Source: Eudromia elegans (lineage: Eukaryota > Chordata > Aves > Tinamiformes > Tinamidae). From it: 64,000 nucleotides of DNA. Below the pieces are notes generated by a model that saw only the letters and a program-made list of their open reading frames with translations, was not told the DNA's origin and did no database searches. The DNA is taken from positions 311,121 through 375,120 of the forward strand of contig PTEX01000409.1 of the NCBI GenBank assembly GCA_003342815.1, given 5' to 3'. The position numbers were made by a program, and so were the translations under genes. Of this stretch, positions 37,217 through 49,408 are shown in pieces; within the stretch, counting starts at the first letter, position 1; each line of letters starts with the position of its first letter.

Positions 37217-40200
37217 GTAAGTGGATGTTTAGTAGAATGTGCATGCACACAATTCTAGCACATCCTGAACATGCTAAGCTCTCAGACGTGCTCTATTTTA
37301 ACAGGTAATTAAAACCAGATGTTTTTCTTTTCCAGTATCCTTAAGCATCTTTGTCAAGTTAGTTTTGGAGGTGACGGGAGGTGGTGTGCTCTTGTGGGTT
37401 TTTTTGTGAAGTCTTTCTTATTTTTCCCCAGTAGCAATTCTGCTGCTTTTACTCCATCAGATGTTGCTTCTGAATTCAATGCAGGGAAAAAGCTCAGACT
37501 TTTGCTGCAGCACTGTTGGGTTTATATATCTTTTGAAGAAAAAGATAATAGCAGGAAAGCCCTGCCCAATTGCAATAAGCCAGGCACAGAGATGAATTAC
37601 CTTTATCAAGTAAAACAGGTTAAAGAAATTTCCTTAGAGCCCTTGAGAATTCAGCCATGATATTCACCTTTTGTCATCTTTGTATTCAAATTTGGACAAT
37701 TTCATTTTTATATAATAAAACAAAAAATATTACAAACTGAAGATTTTGGATGGCAGTGGGTCTACAAACTGGTTGCAGATGTCTTAGAGCTGGGAACAAG
37801 CTGGATTATTCAATGATAATGAAAGTTGGTTTGTGTGAGTGTATCTGGTTGTAAGGGCAATATATACTGTTCATTCCCTATACCTTCAATGTTTGCTCCA
37901 TCAGAGTTTTTAGAAGTCGTGATATTGAGCTAAATAACATGAGGACCGAAAGTTGAAATGGTAACATGAAGCCTTTAAGTAGAATGCATTCAAAATCATT
38001 TAGACTTTATTTAGCTTAGCTTTTAAAAGGTATTTAAAAAGATCTCAGTCCAATCAAGAATTGAATGAGGCGTGTTTCAGCTTTTTCATTTGTTCATAGG
38101 AGTTTTTTTCTTGCTACTCATCAGCTAGTAAGTCAGCGTTTTATTTTCCTGTCAAGAGTAGATGATTTTTATTTTTCTTGTACCTGACACTTAAAAAAAA
38201 TTCAAAAAGTCTATAGGTTATACTGCAATCTACGTGACATCCAGCATTTTTCTTATGAGAGATTGTTATCACTTCAAAATGCAAGAAGCTTAGTGATCAC
38301 TGTTTTTCTTTTACCAAGCTGCACACACCAGCTCCTTATGTTGTTCTTCCTGGAACCAGACATGGTATGTCACTTCACTAACCTTATTCTGTCTGTGAGC
38401 AGAGTTGTGATGTAGATGTCAAGATTATGAGATATTTAAGAGCCTACTTTAGACAGTGTAAACTCAATATTATAAGAAGTTTCATGATCGCACTTGAGCT
38501 GTTTTCATTGTGCTACTTGAAGCATATTTGACCTCACATGACCACAAGAATCTCTTCCAACACTTGCCCTACTTAAGACTTTTAATTCTATGTTTCTGAA
38601 GAGCATAAAAACTTCTTAGCAGGCCCAACCAAAAGATTATCCCTACCTAATGAGCGGTATGGTTAAATAATTTACTTGAGACGTCTAGAGCTCCCTCATG
38701 AAATGCATCTTGTGTCATTTTACAGATTAAGTCTAATTGTAACAGATTTATTTAAATTCAAATGAGTTGAAAATATTTGCCTCAAAGTTGAAAGATTGAG
38801 CATTATGAAAGTAAAGTATCCTATCCTCCTACTTGCGTGTTACGCTTACAGTAAAGGCCATGTTTTTTGCAAGTAGGTCTTCTCAAGTAATTTGGAAACC
38901 CAATTGGATTGCAAGCTACAGACTTGTTATTTTAAACTCGTAGTTGTGCCCTCAGTGGCTGTGGTTGGAGAAAGCTTTGCAAATTTGCCAGTTCTCAACT
39001 TCAGCAAAGTTTATTGTCTGCTGCTTTGTTCAAGATTAGGGCCTATGATCCTAGCATTAGTTTAGCTGTAGCACGGAAGAGGGACAGTTCAGGGCTCACT
39101 TGAGCTAATGACTATAGATGGAGGCAGGTGCAGACTCCCTGGCCTAGGCAAGGCTGTGCCCGCGTTTTCCTAAGGGGATAGATGCCCTTTCTGAGCAGTT
39201 ACTGAAGCGCAGTTTGCCTTAGACATCATCTGGTGCAATCATGCAATCCAGGACATTATCCGACTCTTCTGTGTGGAACTAGATCAATTGGTGGAACAAG
39301 GGAAATAAAAGAGTAATTCTCAACACCTCAGGTAGTGCTATTATGTGAACTTTGTTTTTATCACGGTTGATATAGAGCAGTTGATGCTGAATAGTTGCTG
39401 TTATTACTTCCTCATCTGCCCTCGATGTGCTGGTGTTTATCCCTGTAAAAAGGGCAGAATTTCTCTTGAAATAGGAACTTGATTTAGTGCAGAAAGCTGC
39501 ACCCAGCAGTTTACTTATTTCAGTAATTACTCTTCTGAAGGGTACCCTTCTTACAAAGTCATTGCATCAGACTATGATTCACAGTGTTTCTGTCATGTTT
39601 TCACTCTCCCTAATTTAAGATAGATATTTGATATGAATGCCTTATTTTTAAAAATAATGTAGCGTCCTCAGTTGTGAAAGTATCTGAAGATTTTTAAGAA
39701 TGTAGTATTATAAATAAGATGTAACCTGCAGTGCTTGCAAAATAATCATGAAATTCTGCTGACATAGTCATCAGAAATAATCTCCGATCAATTTGGTTTA
39801 TCATTATTCAAGGTGAAAAACTGAGCGATAGCATCTTTGGAGTTCTTTGCTCAGTGGGTAATTGGAATTTCTTGTGGCTGAGTTAGTGGTCGTTCACTTT
39901 CCATTTTCAGTCACTCCTTTCTCCTGCCAGGTCTTTGCATTCATGAGTAAAAGGTCTCGGATTCCCAGAGGGAGTGTTTTATTGTAGTTTTCTAAGAAAG
40001 TCGCACCAGTTGAATTAATTAGTTTTGAATTGCTTTAGACTAATCTTTTCAAGTCTCTGTGCATTTTGATTTAGTTGTTTGTTGTAGTATAAAATGTATA
40101 GATTTCTGATTGACTTAAGTAGCAACAAATATTCTTTAGATCAAAACAGTGTCTATGTGTCTTTAGGCAGTTATTTAATCAGAGCTAAGAATGTGTTTAA

Positions 40201-42164
40201 AAATGCACTTATGGTTGGCAACCCATTAGACGTTCCCTGTTGGCAATAAAACCTGATTTTGATTTTGTTGGGCTAATTTGGCTTCATCTGCAGAAGAGCA
40301 GGTGGGCTGCAAAGTGTTTCAGCAGTTAGTTTTTGGTAATTTTTGGAATTCCTTAGCCAATTGCTTTTGAACCCTACAGTTACAATTCTTGGAGAGTATT
40401 TGATCCACTGAATAGACCGTGCGAACTGTGCTGTGGGGGTTGATAATGTCACCACATAGATACCCTTGAAGACAGTAGATGTTTGAAATTCACAGTTCCT
40501 CTGTGTTCTAAATGAAGTGGAAATTAATTACAATGAAATCAAACATTCATAATAATAGATAAAAATGCTTGTTGTGAAGCTAGAGGTTTCCGTAACTGCA
40601 TGGAGACTGATACCCATGAGAAATTAATTAACGAACCTAAATTAAAAATATATTTGAAAATAACGAGAGAAGCATTCCCATCCTTGTTTACATTCACGTG
40701 TAGCGTGTGATTGATAGCTTTTTGGTTGTCATTAATTTTCCTAGCTCGTTAGCTATAACTCTAATTACAGTTAGAAGCACAAAATACTGTAACCAATTGT
40801 CTGATTAAAAGCAGCTACGCGAATCCCAGGGATGTGTCCCCGCTGCTGCCAGAGGGATGCTGGGTGCAGCCCGCGGCGGGCCGAGCCGGCGGCCGGTCCG
40901 CGTTGGCCTCTCCTTCTCCCACAGGTGACTGTGCAGCCTCGTCCTGCCCGGAGGTGGGGAGCCCCGTGGTGCTCGCCAGTCCTGCTGGTGATACGGGGTT
41001 CGGGTAACAGGGCCCGGTGTTGCCTTGTGAAATCCTGGGATAAACTCCTCTGTGACCGTGCGGACTTGGCTTTTTACAAGCCTGGTGCTTATTTTGGGCA
41101 CGTTGGTGGTTCAGCCCGTTTTCAAGGACACTGGGAACTGAGCTGGACTCTCCCTGTAATAATTTACTTTGACAACTATGACATTGAAAGGAGGATTTTT
41201 TAATCTTGACAAGGAGCAGCCTGTGCCACAAGTTTTACTGTAAGAGAACAGCTGAGAATTAATGTTGAGATTCCAAGTCTCCAGGTTGCTTTTCTCTGAG
41301 ATCTGGTGGCAAAGTGTTTTCCTCAGCCCTTCTAAAATGTCATTCACAGAGACTGCTGTGAGGACCAGGACTGTGATTAAAAGCAAACAAACAAACCAAA
41401 CATACCACTTTTGCATTGAACAAAGCTCTATTAAATGAGTAACCCAATTAAAAACCCAGTCCAAGTGTTCTTCCTTCCATTGAAAATAATAACAAAAAGA
41501 ATCCTAATGCTGTTAAAAGGAATGGTGTTCAATTATTATGCAGATTAATTTCCTCTGGATCGCAAAGGCAGGGCTTCACAAAGGAGCGTGTTTCGGCAGG
41601 GAGGGGCACCGCTGCCCTGGTCATGTCGGGGTTCCTGTCTCGGTCACAGCACTGAGCACAGCCATCGGCTGCTGGGGCCCTCCCTGCGCCGTGTTTGCCA
41701 CCAATGGATCTGCTCGTGAAGCATCCCTGGTCTCAGGGTGGTGCGAGTGCAGCACGAGCAGCCTAATATGTGATGGGCTCACACCTTGCCTTTCCAAAAC
41801 ACAGTGAGCAGATACAACACAGCTTTTCTTTTGACTTAAAAGTAAAGTATTCACAGGTCTGGTGTCTGTGGTGCTCTCAACAGCACAGTGTTTCTTCTGG
41901 TGGAGGTATGCTGGGTTGTGTTCAGGCTTCCTTTGGGTTAGCATATGAGTGCTGCACATAAATTGGGGCCTGTGTGTGTAAATCCTGAGAGCACTTTCTT
42001 GTATTAGTGCAGCGTCAGGTTGTATTGAGCGCTGGTACCTCTGTGCAGCTGCCCGCCTGAATGATGCATTTTCATTTGCGAGGGTTTATTGGCTAGGAGT
42101 TACTGTGACCTTTCAGGCCGCGTGGCAGTGGATTGCCTCAGTCTGGGATAACTGCATCCTTGAG

Positions 42165-42227
42165 GCATTGTAGTGTCTCTTTTGTTTTATGGATTTGCAT
42201 TTTAGTGTCTCTTTTGTTTTATGGATT
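42165..42227. repeat. Tandem duplication, two 31-bp copies, period 32
   Basis: Copies at 42165-42195 and 42197-42227 share 30 of 31 positions, including 25 contiguous identical bases starting TAGTGTCTCTTTTG and ending TATGGATT. It looks like a recent local duplication with one substitution. Confidence 0.9.
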
Positions 42228-43198
42228 AATCTCTAGCTGAGGTGTTTTGAGGTTGGTAAAAGCATGTAGCTACAATGTTTAAAAATACTATAAGTCTCGA
42301 TGAAGATTTTGTAATAAATCCTCGGGAAGTCCAATTTGACTTGGAGCTGTGTCTTACTAACATCATTCTGCATTTTCTTTGGAAAGACCTTATTTTTGAC
42401 TTCAGATTTTTCTTAATTGGTATGTTTATGGAATATGGCATGGTATTTTCAGATAATTCATCCTTATGTCAGCTATATAACTTAAAATAAGCTAAAAAAT
42501 GCTTTGGTATATTCATGTCCAATTCAGATTTGTCTATAGATCATCATGTATGTCTATTTCTGGATACATACATGGAGGTACACACAGAAACATGCCATGT
42601 TAAGAGCATTAACGTTAACTTAGAAGAAAAATTTGAAATATTATGCTAGAAGAAATATGTGAGAGAAAATTACTTGAGGGAAAAAGAGTGGTGCTGGTCT
42701 CTGTGTTTTTGCTAAATAATCTCATCATCTTGCAAAGTGGGGTCCTCGATTGAATAACTCCATTGTGATTAATCTTGTGCTCAATCGGCTAATGCCGCTA
42801 TGGTGTAATGTTTAGCTCCAGTCAATAGTGTCATCTGGGAATAATGCCTTAGAAAATTTGAAATATTTTATAGTCCAGTGAACTGTGGCCATTTTGTGTA
42901 TTTTCTATGTAATCATTTCTAAATATAGAGATACAGAATTAGAATTCGTAGATTCTTCTAACTGTGGTGGATCGTACCGTTTCAATTTTCCATATGGTTT
43001 ACAATTTCTGGAGAGAACAAAAACAGATATCACTTTTTAGAGCCTTTTTGATTATCATGTGGAAGCTTTCAATTAAAGTCATTGAGTGATTTGTATGTAT
43101 TCTGCTCTTGGAAATAGCAGCATGGCTATAACCGTTAATTCCAAAGTTGTGCTTGACCTTCCTGACACTACTGCTGTATTTAAAAGGAAAAAGAAAAT

Positions 43199-43280
43199 CT
43201 TTTTTTTTCTTTTTTTTTTTTCATGAACAGATGCTAAAATTAAAGCAAGGAGAGAGAAAGAAAAAAAAAAAAGAAAGGAA
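43199..43280. repeat. Inverted repeat of pyrimidine and purine tracts
   Basis: CT9-C-T12-C at 43199-43222 faces G-A12-G-AAA at 43260-43276. This gives 17 exactly complementary positions with a 37-nt spacer and imperfect pairing beyond. It could form a stable hairpin in the pre-mRNA. Confidence 0.75.
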
Positions 43281-44320
43281 AGCACTAGAGAGGGAAGCTG
43301 GCTTATTAGTAGAATTGTACATCATAGCATATGACTGAGCTGAGAAACAAAAATAGCCTTTTCTCTATACTTTGAGGAAATATTTGCCTGTATTATATAA
43401 TGAAAAGATGTTAAATAACAGATTTATTTTGTAAAAACTTGAGATGTTAACAGGTAATATGAAAAAGACACTATTAATGGTAATTAACTAGTACCATTTA
43501 AGATGAGGGAGTAGCTGTTTTTTGACAGTCGATGTGAACACTCTTGATTTGTAAAGTAAATTCCTGTTTTCATATTTTTTGTTTGGGGGAGAGATAGAGA
43601 AAAGAGATAGGTACAGCAGTTTTGGAGATTCTTATTTCATGGACTGATGCTGTCATTTTTTTGGTGATTGGACAGTGTCTGATAGATGATATGTATTTAT
43701 CTGTCAAGGATGCTCTTAGCTGGTGCATAAAATAGGTCAATTCTTCCTGGCCCACTCTAACCTAAAGGCATCTGTTTCTTACGAGCTGTCATTTCACAGC
43801 ATGACACTGCCTTTCCATCCTGAATAGATTATACAAGGGGCAATTAGTCATTTTTAGGTGATATTTTCTCCTGGGATTGGGCTGGGAAATGTCTCGTCTC
43901 CTTCCAACCGTTATTTATTTCAATAGCGCCTTGTAACAATTTATGGGAGAATATACCTCAGTACCATTTTTTCTATTCTTTGTAGATTTCTTATTTTGTA
44001 TGTTAATGAAGTGGCAAAATTAATAATTTCTAAAATGCAATATTTCTGATTAGGATGAGGAAAGCAGGAATAAACACATGACTAAATTTCAGATATCTAA
44101 TTTAGATTCTCTGCATCACACTTTGCAGGCATTTCTCCTCCCCCATTTCCTCCTTGGGAATTTAAGCTCTTACAATGTGCCAGTTGCACATGAAGAAGAT
44201 GGTTGTAACTGCTCAGAATCATCATCATCGCTTTTGTTTTTGTTGAAAAGCTTGTATTTGGTGCAGTGTCTAAAGTGCTGTCCGTGTTAAAACATGTGCT
44301 TTGTTTCCGTCTTGGTGCAG

Positions 44321-44444
44321 GTGGAGGAGGGCTGGTGGGAAGGCATCCTGAATGGCAAGACTGGCATGTTCCCCTCCAACTTCATAAAGGAGCTGTCTGA
44401 ATGTGAAGACGTTGGAATAGCACTGGAAGAGCAGGCCAAGCCAA
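44321..44444 (+). CDS. SH3KBP1: SH3KBP1 coding exon: C-terminal half of SH3B and start of linker
   Basis: This 124-nt exon follows TTGGTGCAG and ends at CCAA|GTAAGG, phase 0 in and phase 1 out. It encodes VEEGWWEGILNGKTGMFPSN, FIKELSECEDVGIALEEQ and AKP. The WW pair supplies the ligand-binding tryptophan. The n-Src/distal region NGKTG and the FPSNF motif complete the SH3 fold, and everything to KEL is nearly identical to the mammalian protein as recalled. After KEL the linker is less conserved. The overhanging A joins either the cassette exon at 49409 (AGA, Arg) or the exon at 59831 (AGC, Ser), both in frame. Intron read-through would add about 44 residues before a stop and is not considered real. 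Confidence 0.97.
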
Positions 44445-44732
44445 GTAAGGCAAAAATACCGTCGACGTTCTGTATGTTTGTCTCCATGCTCACCACTAAC
44501 ATCCTCAACGGGTATTTCTTCTTACCTCTTGCTTGGAAATGCTTTCAAATGCCTTGTTCTTGGTTCATGCTGTGAAGGGGTCAGATGATGATGCTTAGTG
44601 GATATCAGCAGTGCTGTCTGAGTGAAATATTTTGTGTTAAAACCTGTCCAGCTGTGACAGACCAAGAACACAGAAGGCAATGAGGAATTACTGGCTTTGT
44701 ATTTCAAAAGGATTTTTTTTTTCTGTCTGTAG

Positions 44733-44959
44733 AGGTGGAAGCTGAGCAATATAACCAAATAATAACCAAAGATCTACAAAGTGTCTCTGCTTATTTACAC
44801 AAAGGGTTAAAGTGCCATGGCTATTTTAATGAGTCCAGTAGATTAAAGATTCACTATTATTGGTGTGGGACATGCGGCACTTTTTCCCTCCAGGTGCTGA
44901 GCATGTTACTATCACCTCCGCCACCCACTACCCCTGCAGCCCAAGGGGAAAAGGCCTGA
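44733..44959 (+). CDS. Candidate alternative terminal exon of SH3KBP1 (unproven)
   Basis: A pyrimidine tract ATTTTTTTTTTCTGTCTGTAG ends in an acceptor AG at 44731-44732. The sequence after it is open in exactly the phase supplied by the preceding SH3KBP1 exon (one base carried over) for 75 codons to a TGA at 44957-44959. The predicted tail starts VEAEQYNQIITKDLQ and ends with a proline-rich LLSPPPPTTPAAQGEKA. An ATTAAA hexamer occurs about 250 bp further on, near 45206. If used, it would give a short protein with two SH3 domains and a new tail. There is no strong internal donor. The peptide is not recognised from any family member, and an open frame of this length can arise by chance, so this remains a hypothesis. 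Confidence 0.2.
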
Positions 44960-47094
44960 GCTGGGACATGGACTTTGTTCTCCCACTTGCAGGGGGCCAG
45001 TACTGCTGCAGGTGAAAAGCATGTTTGATAAATAAGTTTGCAATACTTAGGCATAGTAATAGGCTGTCTTATTTTGAACTTCCCTTGAAGAATAACCTGA
45101 ACTGAAAATATGCTTGCATAAGGAAAGGACAACTTACTAGTCATGCTATTTTTCTGTTTTTCAAACAGATATTCTCGATGTCATCTTCTAAGTCAAGAAT
45201 CTTTAATTAAAAGGAAAAAAACCCCACACTTCTATTTACATATTTCAGGATAATTTCACATTTACCTGCCAAGTTCTTTCTTTACAGCCTGCATACTGCT
45301 TTCAGCAGTGAAGGTGCTCATTGCTGTTTGTAGTCTTCCAAGATTTCTGCAATGGGCAAAAGTGAAAGGCTCTGCAAGAGTTTTGTTAGCTTATTTCCAG
45401 GTAAACTTCCCAAAGCCTAATTTATAGTTCACTATATTCCTAAGATATAGAAAGACATTAGGGTTCCTTTCTTTCATTTTTCCACTTAAGGCAAATTTAC
45501 CAGTTTTATTCCATCCCACAAAAGTGAAGTTCTAAAAAGTCTGACTTCTGCGATGATGAAATGTTTCATATTGTTTCTATAGTGGAGTAGCATTTGTGTG
45601 AGTGGCCCTGATCACATAGTCATGTGGTCAGTGCTGCTAATGATATTTATGGGTAACATTGCTTTAGTCCAGAATGAAAATATTTTTAAATGAGTTAAAA
45701 ATTGTAGTGCAATAGAAAGGGCAAAAGGGCATTAAATGAAGTCGTACACTTCAATGAGATGGCAAACTGCTCTCGGTAACCTATTGAGTATTTCTTTCAT
45801 TATAAATGCGGTGAGTCTTGGAAGAACTCTTTGTGTAGATGTAGTTTCAGCCATGCATTTTATAGCACCTAGTACTCTATATTAGAAAGGTAAGTGCAAA
45901 TGTTTGTGATGGAGTCTTTGATTTCATTTGTCCAAATGAAAAGATACTCCTTCCCCAGGTAATCTGGTAAAATTTGGTTTATAATGAGCATTCTAACAGT
46001 GCCTTCTAATAAAAACGTTCACTTGAGAGTGTGAAAGCAGCCACAGAACATTAGGTGGCTTCGTGAAGGTCCCTGCAGCGCATGCTTGTCCATTAGTTCA
46101 AAACATGAGTTCTGACCATCGGTAGAACCTGTAACTTGTAGGGCTTGTATTGAGCAGATACTGTCAACGTAAAACTTGGTTTTGCCTCCCTAACTAAACT
46201 GAAGATAGCTATAACGGAGAGGTGAGGTTTCTCCTTTCATTATAGCTTTGTAGCTAGCTAAAATCATGTGTTATTCAGGAGCTAGTTTAGCAGAATTCCT
46301 GTAAAACAGAAGAATACTGTAAATATCCCAAGCAAGAGAAAGGATCTCGGTGAGTATTGAGATTCTTGCAGGATTTTAGTGGTTTTGATTTTTTCTTTTT
46401 AAATTGATATCATCAGATTAAGAGCTGCATTCCCCTAGCAGAATTACGAAACAACTCAGTTCTTCTGGAGTTGTTATAGATATTACTCTCTAAAGCATTG
46501 GTGGCTTATGAGGTATTTATGAGGTATATTCAGGCATTGTGACTATCTGTATTTGAAAATCTCCTTAATAAGATCACTGAAATTTCAGTAAGCTTGTGTA
46601 TTTTGCATTAAAAAAAAATAACCAGCCATGATAAATTTCATGTATCCATGCTTATTCTTAAAATAAAACAAAATAGAAAACAAAGCAGCAAGTCCTGCAA
46701 GATTTGTGCATGAATCCAATACACCTATCGAAATGCTCTAGGTAGCATCTCCTAGGTGTCTACAGTGATACCTCTAAACGGCTCCTTCCTCTGTGATGAC
46801 AAGATGTGACAGTATCTTGAATCTGTAATAGCTCCTTTATGTTTCTCTGGAAACAGTTTTTAAATGAGTGTACGGTCTGTGTCGCCGGACTTGTAAGACA
46901 GGAGTCTTAGGTGGGAATTCTAGATCATTGAGTTGTGTTCTGGGTGAGCAGTCAGCTCGGAGTGGCTGGCCCTGTGCACTGAGGCACAACCCTGAGGTCC
47001 TGCACAGCTGCTGGAGGGACCTACATCGCATCGAGGGATGGCACGGAAATCTTGAGCAGCAACTTTCACCTCAGGTTTGCTGCAGGGTTTGGGA

Positions 47095-47160
47095 AAGCAG
47101 CATGGAGTTGATGATCTCAAAGGTCTTTCCCAACTATAATGATTCTGTGATTCTGCAGGA
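47095..47160 (+). mobile_element. CR1 LINE 3' tail fragment
   Basis: GGAGTTGATGATCTCAAAGG, TCTTTCCCAACTATAATG and ATTCTGTGATTCTG are the standard end of CR1 elements in sense orientation. Sequence upstream of about 47095 is not clearly CR1. Confidence 0.8.
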
Positions 47161-47655
47161 GCTTTGGACAAAGTGCACTGAGCAAGCACAAGAGAATTTA
47201 GATATGGTTTTAATTACATTTACTGACCCTCTCTAGAGAGAGGTTAATAAATAAGTGTATTTCTCTCTCCTGTAATGACTTACACAGGAGCTTTTCCTGT
47301 GTGAAATACAAAATACAGTTGATGGAAATTTAGGTATATAGGCCCAATGAAGAGAAAGATTCTGTCATTATTTCATTATTTTATCAGGAAAGCAGGAAAG
47401 CAGTGGCAGATCAGAGCAAATGGCTGGAAGGAATTGTCCTTGTTTCTGTTCTTACTCTGTGGTAGAGTAGCCTTGGAAAGTTTTTTCACAACAAAACCAC
47501 TTTTTTGAAAATGCCTCATGTTTTTGGACCTGGCCAAATATTGCTGCTTACTGGTAATGGGACTTGTTTGCCCCTCTTATTGAAGAGGTTTGGAATTTAT
47601 ATTTCCCTTTGGATGGTGAGTGCTCAGCTGATTGGAAAGAGGTTGTTACGAGATC

Positions 47656-47673
47656 AAAAAAAAAAAAAAAAAA
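47656..47673. repeat. A18 homopolymer tract
   Basis: Eighteen consecutive A, then GAAAAGAAA. No adjoining retrocopy is recognised. Confidence 0.9.
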
Positions 47674-48748
47674 GAAAAGAAATTGCTTGTTCCAGCTGTA
47701 AAACGACTTCTAAATTTCCTGTCTTCAAAGGCGCAGAGGTGGGTTCCCTTACAGTCGCCCTTGCAGTGAATGACAGTTCCTTGTTGTTTAAAGCATTGCC
47801 TTGAGTTAAAACATTGCCTTCTTTTGAAGGGATGTTGCACAGCATGAACAAGAAGTGTATGTTATGATTTTATTACTATGTTAAATGGATACCTGAATTA
47901 TAAGCTTGTTTATTTTCTAGATTTTTCAGATATGGGGTATTAATCTTAAGAGTATTTCAAATACCACATCTGGTCACTACAGCCTTTCAAGAAGTAAAGA
48001 ACTGGTCATGTAATCAAATGCAAAGGATCTGAAAGCATTAGGGCTTAGTATTAGGAAGGTTTCAGAGGCATTTTGATGTTTGTGGCAATGCCCCACCATA
48101 TAGAGGCGACTTCTTATATCTTGCTGTCTCTTCCGTATGCCTGTTCAGAAATTGCTAGGCCTCTTTTCATATATATTTAGAGCCTTCTAGTGATGGCCAA
48201 AAAGAAGTCATGGTTACGGGAGCTAGGATTGATGATGTAGTCAATACTGTATTTTATTTCTTTAAACTTTATCAGTCCCAGGTTTCCTGCCTACCTTCAC
48301 CGTCAGGAAGCTTAACATACTTTTCTGTGATTTCTTAAGGCTGCTTGAATATTTTAATAGTATTCTTTTGAAGGTGACTTGTAAAAGCAAGGTAGAAAAA
48401 ATGGATTTGTGATTTTTTTCTTTGCTTCCTTATGAAAAAGCAAGACAAGGGTAATAATTTTTTATTAATTTAAAGAACAAGAATAAAACAGCCTGTCTTT
48501 TGTACTATATAAATGAGCATAGCTTTTGGTTTTCTGGAAGTTCAACAGAATTATATTCAGAAAAACCTAATCTACCTTTTTGATACCAAATTGGATGTGA
48601 TGGTACATTGAGACAATTCCCATGTGCTAGCTCCTTTCTTGGAAAATTCTGCTGGAGACCACAGTGCATCTAGGGGAGCAGAGCAACACAGATGACAGCA
48701 AGCTGACATCTTTATAAGCTTGTTCTTGTCTTTGCTGCTCAGATTGAA

Positions 48749-48781
48749 ATAATAATAATATTAACAACAACAATAATAAAA
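48749..48781. repeat. AAT/AAC trinucleotide repeat
   Basis: AATAATAATAAT, a TTAAC junction, then ACAACAACAATAATAAA. It is an imperfect trinucleotide microsatellite. Confidence 0.8.
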
Positions 48782-49303
48782 ACCTGCTCATGCCCCTTCT
48801 CTTCACTTGAATTTTACACTTTTTTTTTTTTAAGCAAAAGATCCGTGTTTTTGGTGAAAATGTTATATAAATATCTCCCTTAAGTCCTCTTGGAAAGATG
48901 AGGTATTTCAAATGCTCACCTGTTTCTTGTATTTTGAAGAACTTTGAGCATTTCAAAGGCATTTTGGGACGTCAGCTGTGTTGGTTGGAGTGCACTACAT
49001 GTACGTCAGGGGTGTGAGCAGCGTGAGTACGTCACTGCAGCACTAGGGTTTTTTTCCAAGCTTTACCCTTTTTCAAGCTGACTGAATGTGAGAGGCATTT
49101 AATTAAATTAAAGAGACAAAAATCAAGAGCCAATTCATTCTGTTGGATGTAGTGAAGAAGAGCTTTAGCAAAATCATGAGATTCTTTTATCTGACCTACA
49201 TGCAGTAAGAATATTTTAACTTCACATAAGATCAGATACTTTCATTAATACTCTCGTTGTTTTGCTAATAAATCTTAAAAAATGTTAGTCACTGGAAGTA
49301 CAG

Positions 49304-49408
49304 ATTAAAACCTCTTCCTCTCCTTTCTTTCTACTGCCATTCGATTTCTCCTCCTCCACCCTTCCCCTTCTCTTTTTTATCCTCTTTCTTTCTCTTGCCT
49401 GCTGTCAG
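49304..49408 (+). promoter_or_regulatory. SH3KBP1: Extended AG-free pyrimidine tract and acceptor of the cassette exon
   Basis: After the AG at 49302-49303 no AG occurs until the acceptor at 49407-49408, an exclusion zone of 103 nt. From 49311 the tract is overwhelmingly C and T, with repeated TCTTCC, CTTTCTTTCT, CCTCTTTC and TCTCTT motifs that match PTB-binding preferences. A distant branch point with a long AG exclusion zone is a known hallmark of regulated cassette exons. The binding protein is inferred, not shown. Confidence 0.7.

Larger units (their letters stand above)
37217..44320 (+). other. SH3KBP1: SH3KBP1 intron (about 7.1 kb) splitting SH3B
   Basis: The intron separates the two halves of the SH3B domain in phase 0. 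It contains a very CpG-dense patch (40870-40904), a 32-bp tandem duplication (42165-42227) and a T-tract/A-tract inverted repeat (43199-43280). Frames such as the one at 40815-41231 on the minus strand are open only because of base composition. No gene is seen. Confidence 0.85.
44445..49408 (+). other. SH3KBP1: SH3KBP1 intron segment between SH3B and the candidate cassette exon
   Basis: The segment begins with the donor GTAAGG and ends in the acceptor GCTGTCAG at 49401-49408. It contains a possible alternative terminal exon (44733-44959), a CR1 tail (47095-47160), an A18 run (47656-47673) and an AAT/AAC repeat (48749-48781). No other gene is seen. Confidence 0.8.

Noticed and set aside
38520..38600. 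Possible very old CR1 tail (GACCACAAGAATCTCTTCCAAC then AATTCTATG)
   Set aside because: Partial resemblance to the CR1 3' end, but too diverged to assert without an alignment tool.
44321..44575. SH3B exon read through into the intron (tail ending CSWFML)
   Set aside because: The GTAAGG donor at 44445 and the family alignment place the exon end at 44444; read-through is intron sequence.
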